Shown here one piece after another: positions 6,996 through 14,137 of a stretch of DNA of 36,437 bases. Numbering within the stretch: the stretch's first letter is position 1; every line of letters begins with the position of its first letter. Both the position numbers and the translations under genes were made by a program. This DNA comes from a bacterium. Its GTDB lineage: Bacteria; Bacillota; Clostridia; Christensenellales; Aristaeellaceae. The stretch spans positions 1 through 36,437 of the forward strand of contig JAQXJZ010000115.1 in assembly GCA_029009515.1 (NCBI GenBank). Reading direction: 5' to 3'. Under the pieces are notes generated by a model that did no database searches, was not told the origin of the DNA, and worked only from the letters and a program-made list of their open reading frames with translations.

Positions 6996-7030
6996 AAAGC
7001 CCGGCCGCAGTGGCCGGGCGAGTTGCTTTT
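6996..7030. terminator. Terminator between cotJC and the CAP-domain gene
   Basis: GCCCGGCC (7000-7007) pairs with GGCCGGGC (7012-7019) around a 5-base loop, with an A-run before it and a T-rich stretch after it. It probably works for both converging genes. Confidence 0.85.
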
Positions 7031-7721
7031 ATCGCACAAACAGCTGCGTTACGTACACGTAGCCCTGAGCATCTGTCCACACACCGATGCCCACTTTGCT
7101 CCATTGGGAGCCCATCATATTGCGGCGGTGACCGTCGCTGCTGAGGAAGGCGGCGTGGGCTTTTGTGACCGTGGCGTGGTGGGCGATGTTTTCCGCCACG
7201 GAAACGAAGCTGTAGCCAAAGTGCCTGAGCATCTCCGAAGGAGAGCCGTAGGTGGGGGAGGTGTGGGAAAAATAACCCTTCTCATACATGTCCTGGCTCT
7301 TCATGCGGGCGATGTCGCACAGCCGGGCGTCCAGCCGGAGTGCGGGCAGGCCGTTGGCAATCCTGTCCTGATTTAGCAGATTAAATGCATTTTCCTCTTG
7401 CGCGCTTATGGAAGGCGTAGTATAATCATCGTCGTTAGCAGGAGGAGTCGTTGTCGCTTGAGGCTTTTGAGTTGCCTGAGGCGCTTTTGTCGCGTTTGGC
7501 GTGGCAGTCGGCACAGGGGACGGTACCGCCGTGGGTTCTGCGGTGGGAACGAGGGTCGGCTGGATGGAGGGCGCAGGCGTAGGACAGAGAATGCTCTGCC
7601 GGTACGGCCATCCTTTGAAACCGAACTGCGACGTGGGCTTTCCGGAAGCGGCTGCATATGCGCCGCTGGTCGAAAGGCTCAGGGCAAGGACGAGGGCAGT
7701 CAGCTTTTGTTTCTTGTTCAT
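7029..7721 (-). CDS. Secreted CAP-domain (SCP/YkwD-like) protein
   Basis: Starting at ATG 7721 (GGAGG at good spacing upstream) this gives 230 residues. There is a signal peptide (MNKKQKLTALVLALSLSTSGAYA), then a Pro/Thr linker (about residues 45-105, with repeats such as PTAEPTAVPSPVPTATP) and a C-terminal CAP domain. The CAP motifs are LLNQDRIANGLPALR, YFSHTSPTYGSPSEML, the His/Glu pair in SVAENIAHH, and SSDGHRRNMM, then KVGIGVW. This is the YkwD branch found in many spore formers and secreted by Clostridia; its molecular role is unsettled. It converges with cotJC at a shared terminator and has no other operon partner. Confidence 0.9.
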   Translation of the reverse strand: MNKKQKLTALVLALSLSTSGAYAAASGKPTSQFGFKGWPYRQSILCPTPAPSIQPTLVPTAEPTAVPSPVPTATPNATKAPQATQKPQATTTPPANDDDYTTPSISAQEENAFNLLNQDRIANGLPALRLDARLCDIARMKSQDMYEKGYFSHTSPTYGSPSEMLRHFGYSFVSVAENIAHHATVTKAHAAFLSSDGHRRNMMGSQWSKVGIGVWTDAQGYVYVTQLFVR

Positions 7722-7741
7722 AAGATACCTCCGGAAGTGAA

Positions 7742-7759
7742 TTACGCCATATAGCGTAA
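7742..7759. promoter_or_regulatory. Inverted repeat in the leader of the CAP-domain gene
   Basis: TTACGC (7742-7747) and GCGTAA (7754-7759) flank the 6 bases CATATA. The dyad lies 21-38 bases upstream of the CAP gene start, where an operator or small leader hairpin would lie. I could not assign a clear -10/-35 around it. Confidence 0.4.
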
Positions 7760-7869
7760 CAAAATCGTAATAGTTCAGAAAAGAAATTGCAATAGAAATA
7801 CCAGTCCCTTTCCATGGCAATCTTTTCTGACACAAGCATAATCCCCAATCAATGAGGAGGAACCGGACT

Positions 7870-8274
7870 ATGAATCTCGTAAAATGCCCCCGCTGCGATC
7901 TGAATTATATCCTGGACACTGAAAAGCTGTGCAAGGTATGCCTTCGCGAAATGAAAGGCACGCACGTTGAGGATGAGATGGAAATGTGCTCTGTGTGCAA
8001 TGAAGCGCCTGCACTGCCCGGCCATGACGTTTGCCTGAGCTGCCTGAAGGAAATGAGCGGCAGCAATACCGATACCGCGATTGAAGAAAACCCCGCTTCC
8101 GTGGATGAAAGCACCATCGGTCTCAACTCCGTGAGCACCATGGACGAAATCATCCCCCAGATGCACGAGGACATCCCCGAGGGCGAGTTTGACGACATCG
8201 AAGACGAACTGTCGCTGGAAAGCGTCATCGAAGAGGAAGAAAACGAAGAGAACGAGGAAGACGACGAAGACTGA
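7870..8274 (+). CDS. Small double zinc-ribbon protein with acidic tail
   Basis: 134 residues starting at ATG 7870, chosen because AGGAGG lies at 7855-7860, which excludes the earlier in-frame ATG at 7852. Four CxxC pairs are visible: Cys6/Cys9, Cys21/Cys24, Cys40/Cys43 and Cys55/Cys58, arranged as two zinc ribbons (CPRC...CKVC and CSVC...CLSC). After residue 60 the chain becomes very acidic, ending in a run of Glu/Asp/Asn. Such a layout suits a protein that binds zinc and a basic partner, for instance a nucleic-acid-binding or ribosome-associated protein, but I cannot name a function. A metallophosphoesterase gene starts 19 bases after its stop, so the two are likely co-transcribed. A weak promoter-like pair, TGGCAA and CATAAT, lies at 7815-7842. 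Confidence 0.75.
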   Translation: MNLVKCPRCDLNYILDTEKLCKVCLREMKGTHVEDEMEMCSVCNEAPALPGHDVCLSCLKEMSGSNTDTAIEENPASVDESTIGLNSVSTMDEIIPQMHEDIPEGEFDDIEDELSLESVIEEEENEENEEDDED

Positions 8275-8293
8275 ACTGCAAAGTGAGGTACGA

Positions 8294-8986
8294 ATGTCTG
8301 TATTTGCCATTGGCGATCTCCATCTGCCCGGCCATGAGCAAAAGCCCATGGACGTCTTCGGCAGTCACTGGGATCGCCATTTTGAAACCATCAGCGAACA
8401 CTGGCGCGCAGCGATTACCGATGAGGACGTTGTGCTCATCCCCGGCGACATCAGCTGGGCCATGCAGCTGAGCCAGGCTGCGGATGATCTGAATGCCATT
8501 GCCTGTTTGCCCGGCACCAAGCTGCTGCTGCGCGGAAACCATGACTACTGGTGGAGCTCGCTGAGCAAGCTGCGCGCTGCCCTGCCCCCAAGCATGCACG
8601 TCATTCAGAACGACGCCATGTGCATCGGCGGCCATGTGTTCTGCGGAACCCGCGGATGGAACTTTCCCACGCCTCAGCAGGCGTTGGATGGACAGGATGA
8701 GAAGGTCTACCGCCGCGAACTGATGCGTCTGCGCATGTCGCTGGATCAGGCCAGAAAACTGGGCGGCGAGGATGTGACGGTTATGCTCCACTTTCCGCCT
8801 CTGTTTGCCGATGGCGTCGGAACGGCCTTTACCGAGATTCTCGAAGAGTATCAGGTGGATCATGTGGTGTACGGCCATCTGCACGGTCTGGGCATCAAGA
8901 TCGGTTTTGAGGGAGAGCGCGAGGGCATCCAGTATCATCTGGTTTCCTGTGATGCGTTGGGTTTTCATCCCAAAAAGATTTTCTGA
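8294..8986 (+). CDS. Calcineurin-like metallophosphoesterase (COG1768-type)
   Basis: 230 residues from ATG 8294 (GTGAGGT upstream). The metallophosphoesterase motifs are in order: FAIGDLHLPG (Asp8, His10), PGDISWAM (Asp52), LRGNHDYWW (Asn82, His83), MLHFPPL (His166) and VYGHLHGLG (His195, His197), which together bind two metal ions. The family hydrolyses phosphomonoesters or phosphodiesters; the short cytoplasmic form with GDISWA and GNHDYWW resembles the predicted phosphohydrolases of COG1768. It is linked to the upstream zinc-ribbon gene by close spacing. Physiological substrate unknown. Confidence 0.88.
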   Translation: MSVFAIGDLHLPGHEQKPMDVFGSHWDRHFETISEHWRAAITDEDVVLIPGDISWAMQLSQAADDLNAIACLPGTKLLLRGNHDYWWSSLSKLRAALPPSMHVIQNDAMCIGGHVFCGTRGWNFPTPQQALDGQDEKVYRRELMRLRMSLDQARKLGGEDVTVMLHFPPLFADGVGTAFTEILEEYQVDHVVYGHLHGLGIKIGFEGEREGIQYHLVSCDALGFHPKKIF

Positions 8987-9039
8987 TTCTGATTATTAAT
9001 TTTTAGAAATCTTTTATTAATAAAAATGTAATATTTGAT

Positions 9040-9057
9040 TGCGAACGAGCGTTCGCA
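9040..9057. promoter_or_regulatory. LexA/DinR-like SOS box 1
   Basis: CGAACGAGCGTTCG (9042-9055) fits the Gram-positive LexA consensus CGAAC-RNRY-GTTCG at every position, and one base pair more extends on each side. It lies between the phosphoesterase stop and a terminator, just after a TAATAT that could be a -10. The whole gene-free stretch 8987-9287 holds this box, a terminator, a second box, the mraZ promoter and G-rich repeats. Confidence 0.55.
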
Positions 9058-9060
9058 CGT

Positions 9061-9101
9061 CCCGCAAACCTTTGTAAATAAAGGGCTTGCGGGGATTTTT
9101 T
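9061..9101 (+). terminator. Terminator after the metallophosphoesterase gene
   Basis: CCCGCAA (9061-9067) pairs with TTGCGGG (9087-9093), and an inner CCTTT (9069-9073) pairs with AAAGG (9080-9084). A run of six T follows (9096-9101). Confidence 0.85.
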
Positions 9102-9119
9102 ATGTGCCCATCCATTGTG

Positions 9120-9135
9120 GCGAACTGTTGTTCGC
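9120..9135. promoter_or_regulatory. LexA/DinR-like SOS box 2
   Basis: GCGAAC (9120-9125) and GTTCGC (9130-9135) with a 4-base spacer TGTT. The half sites are perfect, but the centre deviates from RNRY. It is 64 bases upstream of the mraZ -35. On the minus strand a TTGACA (9170-9165) lies just upstream of it. Confidence 0.5.
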
Positions 9136-9198
9136 ACAAATACACATTTTCTGTGATGCAAATATGTCAAAATGGAAGAAGAAGGAAAAGCGCGCGCA

Positions 9199-9228
9199 TT
9201 GACTTTCCCTGAAAAGGTGGGGCATAAT
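9199..9228 (+). promoter_or_regulatory. Sigma-A promoter of mraZ and the dcw cluster
   Basis: TTGACT (9199-9204), an 18-base spacer and CATAAT (9223-9228), about 60 bases before the mraZ start codon. Confidence 0.7.
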
Positions 9229-9242
9229 GGTGTCACAACCCT

Positions 9243-9275
9243 AAAAAGGGTGCAAAGTGGAGGCAAAAGGGGAGC
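9243..9275 (+). promoter_or_regulatory. MraZ-box-like direct repeats in the mraZ leader
   Basis: Three A-then-G-rich units follow each other about every 10 bases: AAAGGGTG (9245), AAAGTGGAG (9254) and AAAAGGGGAG (9265). MraZ is known to bind short G-rich direct repeats before its own gene (AAAGTGG type in mollicutes, TGGG type in E. coli). The last unit also provides the ribosome binding site, so autoregulation by MraZ is plausible. Confidence 0.5.
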
Positions 9276-9287
9276 GGGGTGACGGCA

Positions 9288-9791
9288 ATGGATGAGCAGA
9301 TGCATATGGACGCCAGCGCCGCCAGCGAGCGCCGCACGCCCCGAAAGTTCACTTTTTTCGGCAGTTACGACCATTCCATCGACGCCAAGGGCCGCATTAT
9401 CATCCCCAATGCGTACCGCAAGGCGCTGGGAGACAGCTTCACATTGACCCTTACCCTCGACGACCGCGCCATCGCCATCTATCCCGACGCCGCTTTTGAA
9501 GAGATGGTGGAGGCTCTCTACCGCCTCAACCGCCGCAAGCCCTCCGTGCAGCGTCAGCAGGATCACATCGCCAAGTTCAGCTATCCCGGACTGCAGGCGG
9601 ATAATCAGGGCCGTGTGCTTCTGCCGGCCAAGCTGCGCCAGTACGTGCTGGGCGACGCCAAGGACGTGGAAATCAGCGGCGCGCTGGACCATGTGCGCAT
9701 CATCGACAGCGCCGCCGGTCTGGAAGAGGACACCTACTATAAGGAACACCGCGATGAAATAGCCGATGATATCGCGGAACTGGAAGAATAA
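9288..9791 (+). CDS. mraZ: Transcriptional regulator MraZ
   Basis: 167 residues when started at ATG 9288; a GTG at 9279 in the same frame (AGGGGAG four bases upstream) is the alternative. Two SpoVT/AbrB-like repeats are visible: FGSYDHSIDAKGRIIIPNAYRKAL early, and FSYPGLQADNQGRVLLPAKLR later, each with the D-x-K/Q-GR-hydrophobic-P core. MraZ forms rings that bind direct repeats upstream of the dcw operon and control it. The N-terminus is about 22 residues longer than in B. subtilis MraZ, where the protein starts next to the first repeat. In most Firmicutes rsmH (mraW) follows; here the next gene is ftsL-like. Confidence 0.92.
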   Translation: MDEQMHMDASAASERRTPRKFTFFGSYDHSIDAKGRIIIPNAYRKALGDSFTLTLTLDDRAIAIYPDAAFEEMVEALYRLNRRKPSVQRQQDHIAKFSYPGLQADNQGRVLLPAKLRQYVLGDAKDVEISGALDHVRIIDSAAGLEEDTYYKEHRDEIADDIAELEE

Positions 9792-9811
9792 AATGAGAAG
9801 GAGGAACGGCC

Positions 9812-10426
9812 ATGTCTCAGTACGAACCGATGTACGACAGCTTTCGCCGCGCCCCCGCTGAAGGATATGTTCCCTCTGCACGCATGACCGTTTCTGCCAG
9901 CGTTTATCTGCCCGGCAGCGAAGTGGACATGTACACCGGCCAGCTCAAGCCCGATCATCAGCGCCGCCGCCGTATGCAGGCCAAGAAGCTGGAACAGGCC
10001 AGGCTGGAACGCGAAGAAAAGCGCCAGCAGGAAGCCTATGAGAAAGAAATGAGCAAGGGCGGCGTGCGCGTAACAAGGTTTACGGGCATACTGACCATTG
10101 CTGTGTTGATGTTTGTGTGCGGTCTGATGGTTCTGTACCAGCAGGGCCAGATTGCCAGCCGCCAGAAGGAAATCAACCGCATCGAACGCGCCATCACCGA
10201 GTGCCGCAAAACCAACGAAGAACTCAGCACGCAGGTGGCTGCCGCTTCTGATCCCGCCGTCATTTGCTACGCAGCTTCCCAGCGCCTCAACATGATCCCC
10301 TCCGAAGCCGCCCATGCCATCCATCTGACGGCCGTGGATACCCGCCCGCTGGAAAACGCTTCTCAGCCCGTGGTGGTGACGGCGCAGACGCAGAACACGC
10401 CCGTGCCCATGCTGGCCAGCAACTGA
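9812..10426 (+). CDS. ftsL: FtsL-like division protein
   Basis: 204 residues; ATG 9812 has AAGGAGG just upstream. The layout is that of FtsL/DivIC bitopic proteins. A long charged cytoplasmic part (residues 1-88, with a Lys/Arg/Glu-rich helix at 50-80) is followed by one membrane helix (FTGILTIAVLMFVCGLMVLY, 90-109) and then an extracytoplasmic coiled coil (110-150). A short closing motif with family character, AASQRLNMIPSEAA, comes next. The last 35 residues are a Thr/Pro/Gln-rich tail. FtsL forms a complex with FtsQ/DivIB and FtsB/DivIC and activates FtsW-FtsI at the septum. It lies between mraZ and the PBP2-type transpeptidase, the usual place for ftsL. Sequence identity in this family is low, so the call rests on layout and position. 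Confidence 0.85.
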   Translation: MSQYEPMYDSFRRAPAEGYVPSARMTVSASVYLPGSEVDMYTGQLKPDHQRRRRMQAKKLEQARLEREEKRQQEAYEKEMSKGGVRVTRFTGILTIAVLMFVCGLMVLYQQGQIASRQKEINRIERAITECRKTNEELSTQVAAASDPAVICYAASQRLNMIPSEAAHAIHLTAVDTRPLENASQPVVVTAQTQNTPVPMLASN

Positions 10427-10460
10427 TTTTGTCTCATCTGCACCAGAATGTGCGAAATAC

Positions 10461-10489
10461 GCATACAGCGCCCGTGACGTGCATACATC
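10461..10489 (+). promoter_or_regulatory. Weak sigma-E-like promoter candidate before the ftsI/spoVD-like gene
   Basis: GCATAC (10461-10466), 14 bases, then GCATACATC (10481-10489). CATACA agrees with the sigma-E -10, but the -35 match is poor. B. subtilis spoVD is known to be sigma-E dependent. If used, transcripts would begin near 10495, inside the hairpin at 10489-10511. Confidence 0.3.
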
Positions 10490-10511
10490 CCTTTTATGAA
10501 ACATAAAAGGG
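10489..10511 (+). other. Hairpin that overlaps the ribosome binding site of the ftsI/spoVD-like gene
   Basis: CCCTTTTATG (10489-10498) and CATAAAAGGG (10502-10511) form a perfect 10-bp stem with loop AAA. The 3' arm includes part of the GGGGGAAG ribosome binding site of the GTG start at 10521. RNA reading in from ftsL would hide the site. No T-run follows, so it is not a terminator. Confidence 0.65.
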
Positions 10512-10520
10512 GGAAGTGCC

Positions 10521-12644
10521 GTGCCGACCGAACTGCATATCCGCAAACGGGTTTTTGCGCTGCTGATGCTGCTGGTGTTTCTGTTTTCGCTGCTCATGCT
10601 GCGCATCGTGTATCTCACCACCGCTCTGTCGGCGGATCTTACCCGCAGGGGTGTGCGCCAGTGGACGCGGGAAGGCACGGTGTATGCGCGGCGCGGAAGC
10701 ATACTGGATGCAAACGGACAGACGCTTGCGATGAGCGCCACCGCCTACATCGTCAGCGCCGATCCACGAAAGATATCGGACATGTCTTTGTTTACACAAA
10801 CGATATGTCCGATTTTGGATTTGAACGAGGAGAACACGGCGCAAAAGCTGCAGAACAAAACCCGCGCCTCTGTCACCCTGAAAAGGCAGGTTTCGCGCGA
10901 AAAGGCGGATGAGCTGCGCAAGCTGCAGCTGAGCGGCTCCGAAGCGGTGAAGAAGCAGCTGGAAGCGCTCCTGTTTGACGAGGATGTGCGGCGCGTGTAT
11001 CCGCGCGGCGCATTCCTTGCGCAGACGCTTGGGCTGACCAACATTGACAGCGTAGGGCAGTCGGGTCTTGAGATGCAGTACGAAACGCTGCTCAAGGGCA
11101 TGGAAGGCACCATTCTGCGCAGCGTGGACGGCCAGTCGCAGCCCATCTATGACAGCCAGAACCTTTACATCGAGCCGCAGAACGGCAACGATCTGGTTCT
11201 GACCATCGACGCCGCCATTCAGGAAATCTGCGAAAAAGCCATGCGCGAATGCTATGCCGTCAACAAGGCGCAGGCCGTGCATGTCATCGCTATGGATCCC
11301 TACACCGGCGCGATTCTGGCCATGTGCTCCAAGCCGGATTACGATCCCAACCAGCCGCCGCGCGAGCAGGCCGACGCCCTTTCGCAGCTGATGCGCATCC
11401 GGCTGATCTCCGACGCTTACGAGCCGGGCTCCACCTTCAAGATCCTCACAGCAGCCGCAGCGTTGGATGCCGGTGTGACCACGCCGGAGGATTCCTTCTA
11501 CTGCTCGGCCAAAATCAAGGTGGATGGCGATACCATCCGCTGCTGGGGGAATCCGCACAAGGATGAGACCATGGCCGAAGCACTCCAGAACAGCTGCAAC
11601 CCCGTGTTTGTCGAACTGGCCCTGCGGCTTGGCACGCAGCGCATGTATCAGTATCTGCATGCGTTCGGCCTGGGCAGCAAAACCAATGTTGACTTGCAGG
11701 GGGAGGGAAGTGGTATACTGATAGCGGAGCGGAACGTCAAAAATGTGGATTTGGCACGCATTGGCTTTGGCCAGAGCGTAGCCGTAACGCCCATTCAGCT
11801 TTTGACGGCTGCCTGTTCCGTTGTCAACGGCGGCAGACTCATGCAGCCCTATCTGCTCAAGGAGGCTGTTTCGCCGGATGGCACGGTGCTCTACCGCAGC
11901 CAGCCCAGAGTGGTCAGCCATCCCATCAGCGAGGAAACCAGCCGTACGATGCGCACCCTGCTGGAGAAGGTGGTGTCCATCGGCGGCGCGAAGAACGCCA
12001 AGGTGGAAGGCCAGCGCATTGGCGGCAAGACCGGTACGGCGCAGGTGTACAAGGAAGGGCGCATCGTGTTGGATGTGCACATCGGCTCCTTTCTGGGCTT
12101 TGCTCCGGCGGATGATCCGCGCATTGCGCTGCTGGTGATCGTGGACGAGGCGGATACGCCCGTGGATTACGGCGGCACCACCGCCGCGCCTTTTGCTGGA
12201 CAAATCCTTGCGGATGTGTTACCGTATTTAGGTTATCCTCCGGCTGGCGATGAACGCCTGGAAAAGGTGGAAGTGCCGGATGTGACCGGGCTTTCCCTTG
12301 CGCAGGCGCGCAGCCGCATGGCGCAGGCGGGATTCCGCGTGCTGGATGACGGCGCGGGCAGCACCGTGACGGCGCAGATGCCCGCCGCGGGAGCACAGCT
12401 CGTGGAAGGCGGACAGGTGATGCTGTATACCTATACGCAGGATCTGCCCAAGCCTGAGGAACTGGTATGCGTACCCGATGTCAAAGGACAATCGCTGGCG
12501 CAGGCGGCCACGCTTCTTCGCCAGCGGGGACTGGATATGATGATCGACGGGGCAGGCTTTGCCGTCCGTCAGGAGCCGGCGGCAGGCGAATACGCCGCGC
12601 AGGGTTCCGTGGTAAAGGTTACGTTTGAATGGCTCAATCCATAA
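10521..12644 (+). CDS. Class B penicillin-binding protein 2 with two PASTA domains (FtsI/PBP2B/SpoVD type)
   Basis: 707 residues starting at GTG 10521. One N-terminal membrane anchor (VFALLMLLVFLFSLLML) is followed by the PBP dimerisation region (YARRGSILDANGQTLA) and the transpeptidase domain. That domain carries SxxK at Ser304 (GSTFK), SxN at Ser358 (SCN) and KTG at Lys503 (GGKTGTAQV). Two PASTA repeats close the chain (about 583-637, VEVPDVTGLSLAQA, and 649-706, VCVPDVKGQSLAQA). The enzyme cross-links septal peptidoglycan with its partner SEDS protein (the ftsW-like gene nearby). It cannot be told whether it acts in vegetative division (PBP2B), in cortex synthesis (SpoVD) or in both; PBP2B of B. 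subtilis has two PASTA domains and SpoVD one. Its start is covered by a hairpin. Confidence 0.93.
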   Translation: MPTELHIRKRVFALLMLLVFLFSLLMLRIVYLTTALSADLTRRGVRQWTREGTVYARRGSILDANGQTLAMSATAYIVSADPRKISDMSLFTQTICPILDLNEENTAQKLQNKTRASVTLKRQVSREKADELRKLQLSGSEAVKKQLEALLFDEDVRRVYPRGAFLAQTLGLTNIDSVGQSGLEMQYETLLKGMEGTILRSVDGQSQPIYDSQNLYIEPQNGNDLVLTIDAAIQEICEKAMRECYAVNKAQAVHVIAMDPYTGAILAMCSKPDYDPNQPPREQADALSQLMRIRLISDAYEPGSTFKILTAAAALDAGVTTPEDSFYCSAKIKVDGDTIRCWGNPHKDETMAEALQNSCNPVFVELALRLGTQRMYQYLHAFGLGSKTNVDLQGEGSGILIAERNVKNVDLARIGFGQSVAVTPIQLLTAACSVVNGGRLMQPYLLKEAVSPDGTVLYRSQPRVVSHPISEETSRTMRTLLEKVVSIGGAKNAKVEGQRIGGKTGTAQVYKEGRIVLDVHIGSFLGFAPADDPRIALLVIVDEADTPVDYGGTTAAPFAGQILADVLPYLGYPPAGDERLEKVEVPDVTGLSLAQARSRMAQAGFRVLDDGAGSTVTAQMPAAGAQLVEGGQVMLYTYTQDLPKPEELVCVPDVKGQSLAQAATLLRQRGLDMMIDGAGFAVRQEPAAGEYAAQGSVVKVTFEWLNP
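10775..10813. repeat. Inverted repeat inside the PBP2 coding sequence
   Basis: ATCGGACAT (10775-10783) and ATGTCCGAT (10805-10813) are perfect 9-base arms, with a second pair TTTGT/ACAAA in the 21-base interval. The codons here (ATA, TTG, ACA, CAA) are less GC-rich than in the rest of the gene. Confidence 0.5.
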
Positions 12645-12661
12645 GGGATGGAGGAATACAG

Positions 12662-14131
12662 ATGCTACTGAGAGATTTGCTGCTTGAAACGCCCGGCGTG
12701 CTGGAAACGCAGGGTGATCTGGATACGCAGATTGACGCGCTGGTGACCAACAGCCGTGAGAAAACGGAAAACGGCGTGTTTTTCTGCATCAGCGGCCTGC
12801 GCTTTGACGCGCACAACTTTGCCCCTCAGGCCGTGGAAAACGGCTGTACGGCGCTTATTGTGGAGCGCTTTGTGGATTGCCCCGCCGTGCAGGTGAAGGT
12901 GGAAAACGTGCGCTCCGCCATGGCCTACATCGCCTCGGCCTTCTACGGCCATCCCTCCCGCAAGCTGCGCATGATCGGCGTGTGCGGCACCAAGGGCAAG
13001 ACCACCACCAGCTTCCTGGTGAAGGCCATCACCGAGCAGGCGGGCATGAAAACCGGCCTCATCGGCACCACCGGCAACATGATCGGCGACAAGCATCTGC
13101 CCAGCAACATGACCACGCCCGATCCTGTGGATCTGCACCGCTGCCTCCGGCAGATGGTGGATGAAGGCGTGGAAGTGGTGAGCATGGAGGTCAGCGCTCA
13201 CGCGGTGGATATGCACCGTCTGGACGGCGTGATCTTCGAGGCGGCCTGCTATACCAACTTATCGCAGGATCATCTGGACTACTTTGGCACCATGGAGCGC
13301 TATTTTGAAGCCAAGAAGGCTTTCTTCATGCGCGATCAGGTGCGCAATGCCGCGCTCAATGCCGACGAGGACACCAGCGAAAACATCCGCCGCGATCTGA
13401 AGATTCCACATCTCACCTTCGGCATCAGCGCCGATGCGGACGTGTTTGCGCGTGATATCGAGATTTCTGAAAACGGCGTGGAGTTTGCCATCCGCCTGCG
13501 CGGGCTGGAAGAAATGCGCCTGACCATGCACCTCACCGGTATGTTCAATGTCTACAATGCACTGGCTGCCGCATCGCTGAGCATGATCATGGGCATTGAT
13601 AAGGAGGACATCCGCCTGGGTCTGGAGAGCGTGAAGAACGTGCCCGGCCGCGTGGAAGTGCTGGAAACCGGCACGCCCTACAAGGTGATCCTCGACTACG
13701 CTCACTCCCCGGATGCGCTGGAGAACGTGCTGCGCACCGTGCGCGCCTTCACCCGCAGGCGCCTGATCACGCTGGTGGGCTGCGGCGGCGACCGTGACCA
13801 CGGCAAGCGCCCCATCATGGGCGAGATTGTGGGCCGGATGGCGGATTTCTCCATCCTCACCAGCGATAATCCCCGCACCGAGGATCCCATGCTGATTCTC
13901 CAGTCCATCGAGGAAGGCATGAAAAAGACCGACGGTCAGTATGTGATGATCGAAAACCGCCGCGAAGCCATCCGCTATGCGCTGGAAATGGGCGAAGAGG
14001 GCGACGTGATCATTCTGGCCGGCAAGGGCAACGAGACCTATCAGGACATCATGGGCGTCAAGCGGCCCTTCGACGAAAAGATCGTCGTGCAGGAGCTGCT
14101 GGAGGAAATGCGCAACAATACCAAGGAGTGA
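12662..14131 (+). CDS. murE: UDP-MurNAc-tripeptide ligase MurE (meso-diaminopimelate type)
   Basis: 489 residues; ATG 12662 follows GGAGG. It adds the third amino acid to UDP-MurNAc-L-Ala-D-Glu in the cytoplasm. The ATP-binding loop GTKGKTTT is at residues 109-116. The specificity motif DNPRTEDP is at residues 402-409; in known MurE enzymes DNPR marks meso-diaminopimelate rather than lysine as substrate. Other family motifs are TTPDPVDLH, SMEVSAHAVDMHRLDG, NLSQDHLDYFGTM and DYAHSPDALENVL. The start is 17 bases after the PBP2 stop, and mraY follows six bases after its own stop. murF, usually between murE and mraY, is missing here. Confidence 0.95.
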   Translation: MLLRDLLLETPGVLETQGDLDTQIDALVTNSREKTENGVFFCISGLRFDAHNFAPQAVENGCTALIVERFVDCPAVQVKVENVRSAMAYIASAFYGHPSRKLRMIGVCGTKGKTTTSFLVKAITEQAGMKTGLIGTTGNMIGDKHLPSNMTTPDPVDLHRCLRQMVDEGVEVVSMEVSAHAVDMHRLDGVIFEAACYTNLSQDHLDYFGTMERYFEAKKAFFMRDQVRNAALNADEDTSENIRRDLKIPHLTFGISADADVFARDIEISENGVEFAIRLRGLEEMRLTMHLTGMFNVYNALAAASLSMIMGIDKEDIRLGLESVKNVPGRVEVLETGTPYKVILDYAHSPDALENVLRTVRAFTRRRLITLVGCGGDRDHGKRPIMGEIVGRMADFSILTSDNPRTEDPMLILQSIEEGMKKTDGQYVMIENRREAIRYALEMGEEGDVIILAGKGNETYQDIMGVKRPFDEKIVVQELLEEMRNNTKE

Positions 14132-14137
14132 TTCCAA

